DNA of 64,000 nucleotides from Actinomycetes bacterium (GTDB taxonomy: Bacteria; Actinomycetota; Acidimicrobiia; Acidimicrobiales; RAAP-2), in assembly GCA_021791615.1 (NCBI GenBank), contig JAJYWG010000314.1, forward strand, positions 28,831 through 92,830, in the 5' to 3' direction. This document shows positions 56,315 to 64,000 of this stretch, in pieces. Positions within the stretch are counted from its first letter, which is position 1; the number at the start of each line of letters is the position of its first letter. The position numbers and the translations under genes are program-made. The notes under the pieces are model-generated. The model saw nothing but the letters and a program-made list of their open reading frames with translations, was not told where the DNA came from and made no database searches.

Positions 56315-57427
56315 TCAGCCCCCAGTGACCGGCGAAGCTGTGCGCCGCGACTCCGCGGTGGCGCTCGACGGTGTGGCGGCCGACGGATCGAGCACCGAGG
56401 CCGCCGGGGGGCTCTTCGGGGGGCTCACCAGGATGCTGCCAGGGGTGACCTGGCCATAGCGGGGATCGACGGTGACGCGGGCCCGGGCATTGGCCGCCCG
56501 CAGGAGCGCCGTGGTTTGCGACGAGCCCGAGGAAAGCATGGCGTCCTCCACTGCCGACTTGGCACTGGCGAGCGTGGACGGCGTCACGCTGGTCACCTCC
56601 AGGAGGACGTAGGGACCCCCTGTCCCCTCGGCTACCGGCTGGGACACCTGGCCCACCGGGAGGATGGCCACTTGCGCCAGCGACGAGGGGAACGAGATCC
56701 GCAGGGCACAGCCGATCGGGGTGACGGTGCCCGTCGATGCCAGGGATGCCCCGCCGGTCACCGAGGCCCGCGCTTGGGCAGCGGCGCTCTCCGAAGTGAA
56801 GGCCACCCCGCTCACGCACACCGTGTCGAACTCCTGGGCGTGGCCAGCCATGTAGAGGCGCAGCGAGGCTGTGTCGAGGCTGTAGCCCGCCTCATGGGCG
56901 AGAAGCACGTCCTGGTCGGCCTGCGCCTGGACCTGTTCGGCGACGAAGGGAGCGGGGAGCGCGGCCAGGAGGGACTGGGCAGTGGCACCGCAGCTCACGC
57001 CGGTGTCGGACTGGTATGTGGAGTACACCTGCGTGATCTGCTGGACCAGGGTGGCACGACCGAGCGCCAGTGCGCCCGAGCCGACCGAAAGGTGCATGGC
57101 CGCGACTGCCTGGGCCTCCAGGGCGAAGCTCATTCGCTGGCTCAGCCAGTACCGGACGAAGTCTGCGTCGTACACGCCTGTGGCTCCAGAGGAGCCGCCC
57201 GCACCTTCGATCCCGGGAAGTGCCCTCGACGCTTGCCCGGTGAGCTGGAGGTCGGCGCTGAGGAAGCACTGGTACGCCGGGCTGCCGGCGATGGCCGAGA
57301 GGTCGGCGTCGAGCGACGAGCGGGTGATGGGAGTGCCGTTCACGCTTGCGGCGACCGCGGGGACGCGGAACGCCGCGTAGGCGACGACGGCGGCCACCAC
57401 TACCAGGAGGACTGCGAAGCGCTTCAC
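56315..57427 (-). CDS. SurA-like/PPIC-type exported chaperone or peptidyl-prolyl isomerase
   Basis: A 370-residue protein with an N-terminal signal or anchor helix (KRFAVLLVVVAAVVAYAAF) followed by SVNGTPITRSSLDADLSAI, the SurA N-terminal pattern. A helical region follows. The PPIC-like part (about 200-310) has CVSGVAFTSESAAAQARASV, PIGCALRISFPSSLAQVAI and PVGQVSQPVAEGTGGPYVLLEV. Four Cys may form disulfides. The tail is Ser/Pro/Ala-rich. It would assist folding of exported proteins. No lipobox Cys is seen. It lies 12 nt after mfd and 4 nt before mazG, so it is clearly in the operon. Confidence 0.85.
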   Translation of the reverse strand: MKRFAVLLVVVAAVVAYAAFRVPAVAASVNGTPITRSSLDADLSAIAGSPAYQCFLSADLQLTGQASRALPGIEGAGGSSGATGVYDADFVRYWLSQRMSFALEAQAVAAMHLSVGSGALALGRATLVQQITQVYSTYQSDTGVSCGATAQSLLAALPAPFVAEQVQAQADQDVLLAHEAGYSLDTASLRLYMAGHAQEFDTVCVSGVAFTSESAAAQARASVTGGASLASTGTVTPIGCALRISFPSSLAQVAILPVGQVSQPVAEGTGGPYVLLEVTSVTPSTLASAKSAVEDAMLSSGSSQTTALLRAANARARVTVDPRYGQVTPGSILVSPPKSPPAASVLDPSAATPSSATAESRRTASPVTGG

Positions 57428-57439
57428 GACTCAGGCATG

Positions 57440-60400
57440 CTATCGGCTGGGGTCCTGCCCACCCGTGCGGACGCTCGCCTGGACGCTCGCCTGGGCGCTC
57501 GCCTGCCCTCCCGCTCCCCGGGGAGATTGGGCTCCGAGCTCGCCTACTGGGAGAAGGTCGGACACGAGCCGCCGCAGCACCTCTGCAGGTCGGGCCGTAT
57601 CGTCGAGGGGGACGACGAGCTGCCCCAGCTCCTCCCGGAAGACCGCCCCGGGGACCAGGCGGCGCAGGCGCACCTGGGCACTGGGCGCCAGGTGCACCGG
57701 GGAGAGCCGGGCCGTAGGAGGCCGGGCACCCGGGCGGGCGGTCGTCACCGAGACATCCTCTATCCCGGTACGCAGGCATTCGACGCGCAGCCGGGCGATC
57801 GCCAGGAGCCCTTCGGCAGCAGGCGGGAGCGGGCCGAAACGGTCCCGCCACTCGTCGGCGAGGTCGTCGAGGGCCGCATCGTCCTCGGCCGCGGCCAGGC
57901 GCCGGTAGGCCTCGAGCCGGGCGTCCTCGGCCGGCACGTAGCTGGCGGGGAGGTGCGCGTCTCCAGGCACGTCGAGGGACACGTTCGCGGGGCGAGGTCG
58001 GGGCTCGCCGCGCTCTTCGGCAACCGCTTCGGCGACGAGCTGCACGTAGAGGTCGTACCCGACGGCGGCGATGTGGCCCGACTGGTCCGAACCCAGCAGG
58101 TTGCCGGCCCCGCGGATCTCCAGGTCCCGCATGGCGATCTTGAACCCCGAACCGAGCTCGGTGTGCTCGCCCACCGTGCGCAGCCGCTCGTAGGCCTGCT
58201 CGGTGAGCACCCGGTCGGCAGGATGGAACAGGTAGGCGTAGGCCCGTTGCCCGGCCCGGCCCACCCGGCCCCGGAGCTGGTGGAGCTGTCCCAGCCCGAG
58301 CAGGTCGGCCCGGTCCACGACCAGCGTGTTCACGGTCGGCATGTCGATCCCCGACTCGATGATCGTCGTACAGACCAGCACGTCGAACTCGCGATCCCAG
58401 AAGTCCATGATCACCTGTTCGAGGCTCCCCTCGTCCATCTGGCCGTGGGCGACTGCGATCCTGGCCTCGGGGACGACGGCTCGAAGCCGCTCGGCCACGG
58501 CATCGATGTCGACGACCCGGTTGTGGACGTAGAACACCTGGCCCTCCCGGAGCAGCTCTCTGCGGATGGCCTCTGAGACCGCTGCTTCGTCGTACTCGCC
58601 GACGTAGGTGAGGATCGGCTGGCGATCGGCCGGCGGCGTGTTCACCATCGACAGGTCTCGGATGCCCGTGAGGGACATCTCGAGCGTTCGGGGAATGGGA
58701 CTTGCCGTCAGCGTGAGGACGTCGACTCCTTCGGTCAATCTTTTCACCGCTTCCTTGTGCGATACGCCGAACCGCTGCTCCTCGTCGACGACGAGCAGGC
58801 CCAAGTTCTTGCACACGATGTCGCTCGCCAGCAGGCGGTGGGTGCCGATCACCACGTCGACCGAGCCATCGGCCAGACCGGCCACCACCCGGCGCGCCTG
58901 GGCGCCGGACAAGAAGCGGCTGAGCAGCTCGACCCGGACCGGGTAGGAGGCGAAGCGCTCGGAGAACGTGAGGTGGTGCTGGCTGGCGAGGAGCGTCGTG
59001 GGGACCAGGACCAGGGCCTGGGTCCCGTCCTGGACCGCCTTGAAGACCGCCCGCACGGCGACCTCGGTCTTGCCAAACCCCACGTCGCCGCAGACGAGGC
59101 GGTCCATGGGCCGCGGCTGCTCCATGTCGAGCTTGACCTCCTGGATCGCTCGGAGCTGGTCTGCGGTCTCGGCGTAGGGGAACGCCGCCTCCATCTCGGC
59201 CTGCCAGGGCGTGTCGGGTGCGAACGCGTGGCCGGTGACTTCGAGCCTCCGCCGGTAGAGCTGCACCAGCTCGTGCGCCACTTCCCCCGCGGCGGCCCGG
59301 GCCCGGGCGCGGGTCTTGTGCCAGTCGGAACCGCCCATCTTGGACAGGGTCGGGGTCTCGCCCCCGCCGTAGGGGGTGACCGACTCGATCTGGTCGACCG
59401 GGAGGTACAGGCGATCGCTCCCCCGGTACTCGAGCACGAGGTAGTCGCGCGACGTCCCGGCCACCGTGCGCGTGGTGACACCGGCGTAACGCGCCACGCC
59501 GTGCTGGCGGTGGACCACGAAGCTGCCCGGTGCCAAGTCATCGAAGAACCCGACGGTCGGACGGGCGCGCGGTCGAGGACGCCGATGGACGGTGCGCCGA
59601 CCGGTGAGGTCGGACTCGGATGCCAGTGCCACCCGGACCTCGGGGATGACGCACCCCTCGCTCAGATCCGCCGTCACCACCGCGGCCGTGCCCCGTGGGG
59701 CCGGGGCGTCGACGACCGGGACCGTCAGTCCTTCGCCGCCGAGCACTGCCGACAACCTCGCGGCGCCGGCTTCGGTCGGTGAGCACAACGTCACCGAGTA
59801 CCCGTCGTCGAGCAGGCTCGTGACCTGCCGGGCCAGGCGGGCGGCGTCACCGGCCACCGGCTCGATCCTTCGCACCTCGACCGCCGGCACGTCGGGACTG
59901 TCGGCAACCGGGACGACCGTGAGCGATGCTGCGGCGGTGCGGGCGAGCAGCCGGTCGAGAGAGAGGGTGAGACGGGGGAACCCTCCTGCTCCTGGCGCCG
60001 CCCCCCAGGTCGATGCCAGAGACGAGGCGAGTGCCGCCTCTTCGTCGGCGAGCTCGGCGGCTCGGTCCCGCACGCGCCGGGGGTCGACGACAACCACCAG
60101 CGCGTCGGGGCCGAGAAGGTCCGTCGCAACGGCCTCGTCCGGCACCACCCAGGGGAGCCAGGCCTCCATCCCGTCGAAGATCTCCCCCGAGGCCAGCCGC
60201 TCCCACTGAGCGCGGCCCCACGGCTCCTCGGACATCAGGTGCTCGGCTCGCTCCCGGACCGCCGGTGACGGCAGGAGCTCGCGGCATCCGTAGAAGTGCA
60301 CCGCCGCCACCTGGCGCACCGAACGCTGGTCGGCCACGTCGAAGATCGCAAGGCGGTCGACCACGTCCCCGTAGAGGTCGATGCGCACGGGGCGGTCCGA

Positions 60401-61090
60401 GGTCGAGGGGAAGACGTCGATGATGCCGCCGCGCACTGCCAGCTCGCCGCAGTGCTCCACCTGGTGCTCTCTGCGGTACCCCAGGGCCACCAGGCGGGCG
60501 ACGAGGGCATCGGTATCCACCGGGGCGCCGAGGATCACCTCCTCTGGTGGCGCGACCCCGGCCGGCGAGGCGAGGCGTTGGAGGACGGCGCGTGCCGAGC
60601 CCACCACCAGCGACGGCGTCGTTGGCCCACGCCCACCCGAGAGGTGCCACAAGACGGCGTGCCGGCGCCCCATGGTCGCCACTTCGGGGCTCACTCTCTC
60701 GAACGGCAAGGTCTCCCAGGCCGGCAGCGTCACAACCGGGTCGCAGTACGACCCGACGGTGTCCTGCGCAGAGCCGTGGGCCCCCGCTGCCGCGGTCTCT
60801 GGCTCGGATCCTGCGGTGCCGTCGGCAAAGCATGCGAGGTCGCGTGCGAGCCGCTCCCCAGCGGCAGCCGTCGGGGTGACCACCAGGAGTGGGCGCCGGG
60901 CACTCAGGCGAGCGAGCCCCGCCAGCACGAACGCCTGGGCCGGGCTGGCGACGGCCAGCACCGCGCCGGACCGGCCGGCGATCTCGGTGACGACGCCAAG
61001 CGCTCGCACCTGCTCCACCAAAGCCGAGAGAGGGGCTCGGTGCGGTGGCTCTTTCGACGAGGAGTCCGCGGCGCCCATCGGGTCCATCAC
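57440..61090 (-). CDS. mfd: Transcription-repair coupling factor
   Basis: A 1216-residue Mfd that removes stalled RNA polymerase from damaged DNA and recruits UvrA. Domains in order: UvrB-like N-terminus (EVILGAPVDTDALVARL, LAVRGGIIDVFPS), RNA-polymerase-interacting domain (FVVHRQHGVARYAGV, DYLVLEYRGSDRLYLPVDQ), then the RecG-like ATPase with GDVGFGKT (668-675) and DEEQ (769-772). These are followed by LTASPIPRTLEMSL, VCTTIIESGIDMPTVNT, QLRGRVGRAGQRAYAYLF and the C-terminal domain. The length fits the family (1150-1230). The GTG at 61090 overlaps the pth stop (GTGATG); an ATG one codon later is equally possible. Confidence 0.97.
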   Translation of the reverse strand: MMDPMGAADSSSKEPPHRAPLSALVEQVRALGVVTEIAGRSGAVLAVASPAQAFVLAGLARLSARRPLLVVTPTAAAGERLARDLACFADGTAGSEPETAAAGAHGSAQDTVGSYCDPVVTLPAWETLPFERVSPEVATMGRRHAVLWHLSGGRGPTTPSLVVGSARAVLQRLASPAGVAPPEEVILGAPVDTDALVARLVALGYRREHQVEHCGELAVRGGIIDVFPSTSDRPVRIDLYGDVVDRLAIFDVADQRSVRQVAAVHFYGCRELLPSPAVRERAEHLMSEEPWGRAQWERLASGEIFDGMEAWLPWVVPDEAVATDLLGPDALVVVVDPRRVRDRAAELADEEAALASSLASTWGAAPGAGGFPRLTLSLDRLLARTAAASLTVVPVADSPDVPAVEVRRIEPVAGDAARLARQVTSLLDDGYSVTLCSPTEAGAARLSAVLGGEGLTVPVVDAPAPRGTAAVVTADLSEGCVIPEVRVALASESDLTGRRTVHRRPRPRARPTVGFFDDLAPGSFVVHRQHGVARYAGVTTRTVAGTSRDYLVLEYRGSDRLYLPVDQIESVTPYGGGETPTLSKMGGSDWHKTRARARAAAGEVAHELVQLYRRRLEVTGHAFAPDTPWQAEMEAAFPYAETADQLRAIQEVKLDMEQPRPMDRLVCGDVGFGKTEVAVRAVFKAVQDGTQALVLVPTTLLASQHHLTFSERFASYPVRVELLSRFLSGAQARRVVAGLADGSVDVVIGTHRLLASDIVCKNLGLLVVDEEQRFGVSHKEAVKRLTEGVDVLTLTASPIPRTLEMSLTGIRDLSMVNTPPADRQPILTYVGEYDEAAVSEAIRRELLREGQVFYVHNRVVDIDAVAERLRAVVPEARIAVAHGQMDEGSLEQVIMDFWDREFDVLVCTTIIESGIDMPTVNTLVVDRADLLGLGQLHQLRGRVGRAGQRAYAYLFHPADRVLTEQAYERLRTVGEHTELGSGFKIAMRDLEIRGAGNLLGSDQSGHIAAVGYDLYVQLVAEAVAEERGEPRPRPANVSLDVPGDAHLPASYVPAEDARLEAYRRLAAAEDDAALDDLADEWRDRFGPLPPAAEGLLAIARLRVECLRTGIEDVSVTTARPGARPPTARLSPVHLAPSAQVRLRRLVPGAVFREELGQLVVPLDDTARPAEVLRRLVSDLLPVGELGAQSPRGAGGQASAQASVQASVRTGGQDPSR

Positions 61091-61656
61091 GACGTCGCGT
61101 GGAAACGGTTCATCGCCGCGTCGGTACCGTGGTCGATGATCGTCTCGACCGCATCGGCGGCAAGGGCGATCCCGAGGTCGATCTCCGCCCGTTCGGCCCT
61201 GGAGGGCCGGTGCAGGACGTAGTCAGCCCCCGATTGGTGCCCCGGCGGCTTGCCGATGCCGACCCGCACTCGCAGGAAGTCGAGGGTGTGCAGGTGTGCT
61301 CGTATGGACTCGAGCCCGCGGTGACCGGCGGTGCCGCCACCCGCCTTGACCCGCAGCGCCCCCGGGGGCAGGTCGAGCTCGTCGTGGACCACGATCAACC
61401 GCCAGGTGTCGACCACTCCGAAACGCCGCAGGAGCGGGCGGACTGCGGCGCCCGAGTCGTTCATGTACGTGGTCGGTATGGCCAAGACCACCCGCTGCCC
61501 GCAGACGTCAGCCGCCGCGAGCAGGTCCGGCATGCCTTTCTCGGCTCGCAAAGAGCCATCCCCATGACGGACGGCCAAGTTGGCGACCACCTCGGCTCCG
61601 AGATTGTGGCGCGTACCCGCGAACTCGGCACCGGGGTTCCCGAGGCCGACCACCAC
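61087..61656 (-). CDS. pth: Peptidyl-tRNA hydrolase
   Basis: A 189-residue Pth that releases peptides from drop-off peptidyl-tRNA. VVGLGNPGAEFAGTRHNLGAE includes the catalytic His of TRHN and its partner residues; PTTYMNDSGAAVRPLL holds the substrate-binding Asn; VVHDELDLPPGALRVKAGGGTAGHRGL includes the key Asp. The GTG at 61656 is the first start after the rplY stop, only 78 nt away, and it lacks a strong Shine-Dalgarno. In-frame sequence upstream to the rplY stop has no start codon, except CTG. The stop overlaps mfd. Confidence 0.96.
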   Translation of the reverse strand: MVVGLGNPGAEFAGTRHNLGAEVVANLAVRHGDGSLRAEKGMPDLLAAADVCGQRVVLAIPTTYMNDSGAAVRPLLRRFGVVDTWRLIVVHDELDLPPGALRVKAGGGTAGHRGLESIRAHLHTLDFLRVRVGIGKPPGHQSGADYVLHRPSRAERAEIDLGIALAADAVETIIDHGTDAAMNRFHATS

Positions 61657-61734
61657 CCAGTCGGCCGGCGTCCCCCGGCGGGCTGCCGCCTCGGGTGCCG
61701 CGCCCTTGCCGGGGAGAGCTGGGCTCGGCAGGGG

Positions 61735-62388
61735 TCAGCCTTCGGCGGGCGCTGCCGCCGTGTCGGTCTCTGCCGAGGCAGCGCCGGCTTCGGCTCCTTC
61801 GCCACCGCCGCCTTCGGTCTCGAGCGTCTGCACCCGCGGTGGCTGCCCGGTGACGACAGCGACGTCGTCCTCGAGGTCGGTCGTCACACCCGCGGGCAGC
61901 CGGAGGTCGGCGACGCGCAGCGCGCCCCCGATAGTCAGCTCGGACACGTCGAGCTCGATGACCGCAGGGATGTCGGCCGGCCGGGCCCGGACGGGGAGGT
62001 TGAAGAGCTGCTGGTCCACGAGGCCGTCGCCGTGGTGGACCTCCAGCGCCTCGCCGACGAGGGTGATCGGCACTTCGGCGGCAATGACCTCGTCACGCCG
62101 GACGATCTGGAAGTCGACGTGGACGACGGTCCCCTTCACCGGGTGCCGCTGCATGTCACGCGCCAGCGTGAGGAACGACTGCTCGCCGGCTTTGAGTGTG
62201 AGCAGGGTGTTCGAGCCGGACTCGCCGGACAGCGCGATCCGCAGGTCCTTCGCTGCGACGCTCACCGGCACCGGCTCGGTGCCGTGGCCATAGACGATGC
62301 CCGGTATCCGACCAGAGGCGCGCAACCGGCGAGTGGCGCGCGAACCGACCGTACGGCCGACTTCGGCTTCCAGGACGATCTCGGGCAT
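61735..62388 (-). CDS. rplY: 50S ribosomal protein L25/general stress protein Ctc
   Basis: A 217-residue long-form L25 (CTC type). The N-domain EIVLEAEVGRTVGSRATRRLRASGRIPGIVYG binds 5S rRNA. The C-terminal beta domain has HVDFQIVRRDEVIAAEVPITLVG and SELTIGGALRVADLRLPAG. An acidic Ala/Glu/Gly-rich tail ends the protein, as in many actinobacterial Ctc proteins. The ATG at 62388 has GAGGAGAGCGAG upstream. It starts the minus-strand rplY-pth-mfd run. I see no clear promoter boxes in the 484-bp spacer upstream. Confidence 0.96.
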   Translation of the reverse strand: MPEIVLEAEVGRTVGSRATRRLRASGRIPGIVYGHGTEPVPVSVAAKDLRIALSGESGSNTLLTLKAGEQSFLTLARDMQRHPVKGTVVHVDFQIVRRDEVIAAEVPITLVGEALEVHHGDGLVDQQLFNLPVRARPADIPAVIELDVSELTIGGALRVADLRLPAGVTTDLEDDVAVVTGQPPRVQTLETEGGGGEGAEAGAASAETDTAAAPAEG

Positions 62389-62872
62389 GGTCTCGCTCTC
62401 CTCGGTCGCTTCGCGCTCAATTGCGCCGACGCGACGGACGCAGCTCGCGCTGCGCCGGTCGCCGTGCCCGAGGCACCAGCCGCCCCGGTGGCGCCGACGG
62501 GACCGGTGGCTTGGGCCACTGGTGCCAGGCTAGCCGCGAGCGGGCTGCGGGCACCAGTGGCCCTGCAGGCGTCACCCAAGAGAGGCGTGGCAGTCCCCGG
62601 TACGCCTGTGGCGGCAACTGGTGCAAAGAGCCTGGAGACCGTGCACTTCGGGTGCGGTAGCGTCGGTTTGCCCGACACCAGATGTGCCTGGTGGCAGGCC
62701 GCAGAGCGCAGCGCGCAGCGGGGAACTGAGCGCAGCGCGCAGCGGGCAGCAGCAAACTGAGCGCAGCGCGCAGCGGGGAACTGAGAGTCTTGGAGGTACA
62801 GGACGTGCGGAGGGTGCGGAGGGTGCGTGGGTCGCATGGCCTGTGTTGCCGGACAGGCCGATGGAGCGCGTG
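62389..62872. other. 484-bp spacer between divergent rplY and SDR genes
   Basis: This holds the upstream regions of both genes. Apart from the triple repeat at 62704-62782 I find no gene or RNA. Frames stay open only because of high GC content and the repeat. The promoters of both units should be here, but no clear -10 or -35 boxes stand out. Confidence 0.5.
62704..62782. repeat. Intergenic tandem repeat, 19-bp core in three copies
   Basis: The core gagcgcagcgcgcagcggg recurs at 62704, 62728 and 62759, with spacers gaact, cagcagcaaact and gaact. Copies 1 and 3 are identical over 24 bp. The core contains overlapping gcgcagc/gctgcgc-type self-complementary blocks, so each could fold. Confidence 0.9.
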
Positions 62873-63811
62873 ATGGACCAGGTCATCCTCGTCACCGGCG
62901 CCTCGGCTGGGATCGGCCGGGCGTGCGCCGATCGCCTGCATCGACCGGGCGGCACGGGAAAGGTCGGCCAATCCAGCCAAAACGGCCGGTCCGGCCGGAC
63001 GGTCGTCGGCGCCAGCCGGCGAGAGACGACCGGTGTGCGGTGGACATCGCTCGTGATGGACGTCGATCGGGACGACTCGGTTGTCGACGGCGTGCAGGCG
63101 GTGCTGGCCGAGCACGGGCGGCTCGACGTCGTCGTCGCCTGTGCGGGGTGGGGGCTGGCCGGCGCTGTCGAAGAAACGCCGATCACCGACGCCAAAGATC
63201 AGCTCGAGACCAACTTCTGGGGAGCCGTACGGGTCGTCAACGCCGCCTTGCCTGCGATGCGCGCCCAGCAAGGCGGCCGCATCGTGCTCATGAGCTCCAT
63301 CGGGGGGGTGGTCGCCATCCCCTTCCAGGCCTTCTACTCCGCCAGCAAATTCGCCCTGGAGGGCTACGCCGAGGCTTTGGCCTACGAGGTGGCGCCGTTC
63401 GGCGTGCACGTGACGTTGGTAGAGCCGGGGAACGTCCGGACCGAGTTCACCGCTCGCCGCCGCTCGGTCGGGGCCGCCGGGGCCGCCGGGGCCGCCGGGG
63501 CCGCCGGGGCCGCGAACCACACTGCCGGTACCGACCCCAGCCGAGCGAGCAATCCGGCGACCGACCCGAGCCGGGCTCCCAGTCCCTACGCCGCCGCTGC
63601 CCGCCGGGCAATCGCCGTGATGGAAGCCGACGAGGCTCGCGGCGTGCCTGCCGAGCAGGTCGCTGCGGTGGTGGAGCGCGTCATCCAGAGCGACCGGCCG
63701 CCGCGCCACGTCTCGGTGGGCAAGGCCGGTGAGCGGGTGGGGATCCTGGCTCGCCGCCTGCTCCCCTATCGGGTGTTCGAGTGGGCGGCCCGGGACAGCC
63801 TGGGTGTCTGA
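62873..63811 (+). CDS. Short-chain dehydrogenase/reductase
   Basis: A 312-residue SDR. QVILVTGASAGIGRACADRL is the cofactor motif, VVACAGWG the NNAG-equivalent, LMSSIGG the catalytic Ser, YSASK the Tyr-Lys pair and LVEPGNVRTEF the following loop, as in retinol-dehydrogenase-like SDRs. Two insertions are odd: a 17-residue stretch rich in Gly, Gln and Ser after helix 1, and a run of five Gly-Ala-Ala units before NHTAGTDPSRAS. The ATG at 62873 has GGAG six nt upstream. It is divergent from rplY. The substrate is unknown. Confidence 0.9.
   Translation: MDQVILVTGASAGIGRACADRLHRPGGTGKVGQSSQNGRSGRTVVGASRRETTGVRWTSLVMDVDRDDSVVDGVQAVLAEHGRLDVVVACAGWGLAGAVEETPITDAKDQLETNFWGAVRVVNAALPAMRAQQGGRIVLMSSIGGVVAIPFQAFYSASKFALEGYAEALAYEVAPFGVHVTLVEPGNVRTEFTARRRSVGAAGAAGAAGAAGAANHTAGTDPSRASNPATDPSRAPSPYAAAARRAIAVMEADEARGVPAEQVAAVVERVIQSDRPPRHVSVGKAGERVGILARRLLPYRVFEWAARDSLGV
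63470..63514. repeat. 9-bp in-frame tandem repeat (5 copies), GAA
   Basis: The unit ggggccgcc occurs four times perfectly plus once with a final G. It encodes Gly-Ala-Ala triplets in a surface loop of the SDR. Confidence 0.9.
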
Positions 63812-63998
63812 CGGCTCGAGTCCTGCCCCTGCACCACTGACCGTTCCCCGAACTATCAGCGAATATCTCACTGACCTTGAGGCCCGTCTCCGGGCGTCTC
63901 GGGCGGCTGGTATCCCAGCCGTGCCACTGTCACGGACAGATGCCAGAGGCATCAGGCCACCGCCTTCTTGGGGCTGGATGAGGCTCCGCCAAGACTGA
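63804..63998 (+). CDS. Doubtful short ORF after the SDR gene
   Basis: A possible 64-residue protein from a GTG that overlaps the SDR stop by 8 nt. The middle, TISEYLTDLEARLRASRAAG, looks like a real amphipathic helix of the kind that opens HAAS or permease-prefix proteins. The C-terminus GIRPPPSWGWMRLRQD looks random, so a frameshifted or truncated gene is possible. The window ends 2 nt later, and no Shine-Dalgarno is visible. Confidence 0.25.
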   Translation: MSDGSSPAPAPLTVPRTISEYLTDLEARLRASRAAGIPAVPLSRTDARGIRPPPSWGWMRLRQD

Positions 63999-64000
63999 TG

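Noticed and set aside
62704..62782. Possible CRISPR array or coding repeat
   Set aside because: Only three copies with 5- to 12-nt spacers and no cas genes nearby; open frames through it have no start signals or homology.

Overview
The window looks like chromosomal DNA from a high-GC actinomycete, most likely of the class Acidimicrobiia. This rests on GC-rich codon use with many GTG starts, coenzyme F420 genes (cofD, cofE), and an actinobacterial gene order (mfd, surA-like, mazG, eno, ftsB, DUF501, ppx) that I recall from Mycobacterium tuberculosis Rv1020-Rv1026. There is no sign of a plasmid, phage, insertion sequence or CRISPR array. The lineage is inference; the gene order is seen directly.

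Layout. (1) 1-3.4 kb, minus strand: a truncated giant membrane protein and a CPBP intramembrane protease. (2) 3.7-6.0 kb: ftsH with a long repetitive tail. (3) 6.4-25.5 kb: an envelope-sugar and F420 region. It holds a DUF5719 protein, a 1255-residue GT2/membrane fusion, a small conserved protein with its own promoter, two sugar epimerases, three GT4 glycosyltransferases, a sugar-1-phosphate nucleotidyltransferase and the cofD-cofE pair. A three-gene block (SDR, acyl-CoA ligase, serine hydrolase) lies divergent from cofD. (4) 25.5-29.9 kb: a BTAD-type regulator, a tRNA with a UAA anticodon but a class I body, a type-B carboxylesterase and a secreted NlpC/P60 hydrolase. (5) 30-34 kb: an acyltransferase-epimerase pair, a GNAT acetyltransferase and a class V aminotransferase. 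(6) 34-48.4 kb: a surface-glycan locus with five glycosyltransferase-like genes, a YfhO-type membrane protein, an unknown helical protein and a 1326-residue glycosyltransferase fusion. (7) 48.5-62.4 kb: the conserved ppx to rplY housekeeping block, with a frameshifted membrane-protein pseudogene and a DUF2142 membrane protein interposed. (8) 62.4-64 kb: a repeat-bearing spacer, an SDR gene and a doubtful short ORF.

How the genes work together. Most accessory genes make or modify the cell envelope: NDP-sugar supply (nucleotidyltransferase, epimerases), sugar transfer (GT2, GT4), membrane-embedded transfer or topology (YfhO, DUF2142, PTPS-related protein), and wall remodelling (NlpC/P60). The housekeeping block covers transcription-coupled repair (mfd), translation quality (pth, L25), nucleotide sanitation (mazG), glycolysis (eno) and division (ftsB-like).

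Three things stand out. There are at least ten short in-frame tandem repeats in protein tails or linkers. The UAA-anticodon tRNA lacks the long variable arm of leucine tRNAs and sits next to a regulator gene that contains a TTA codon. A very long glycosyltransferase fusion carries an unassigned repeat-like C-terminal half.
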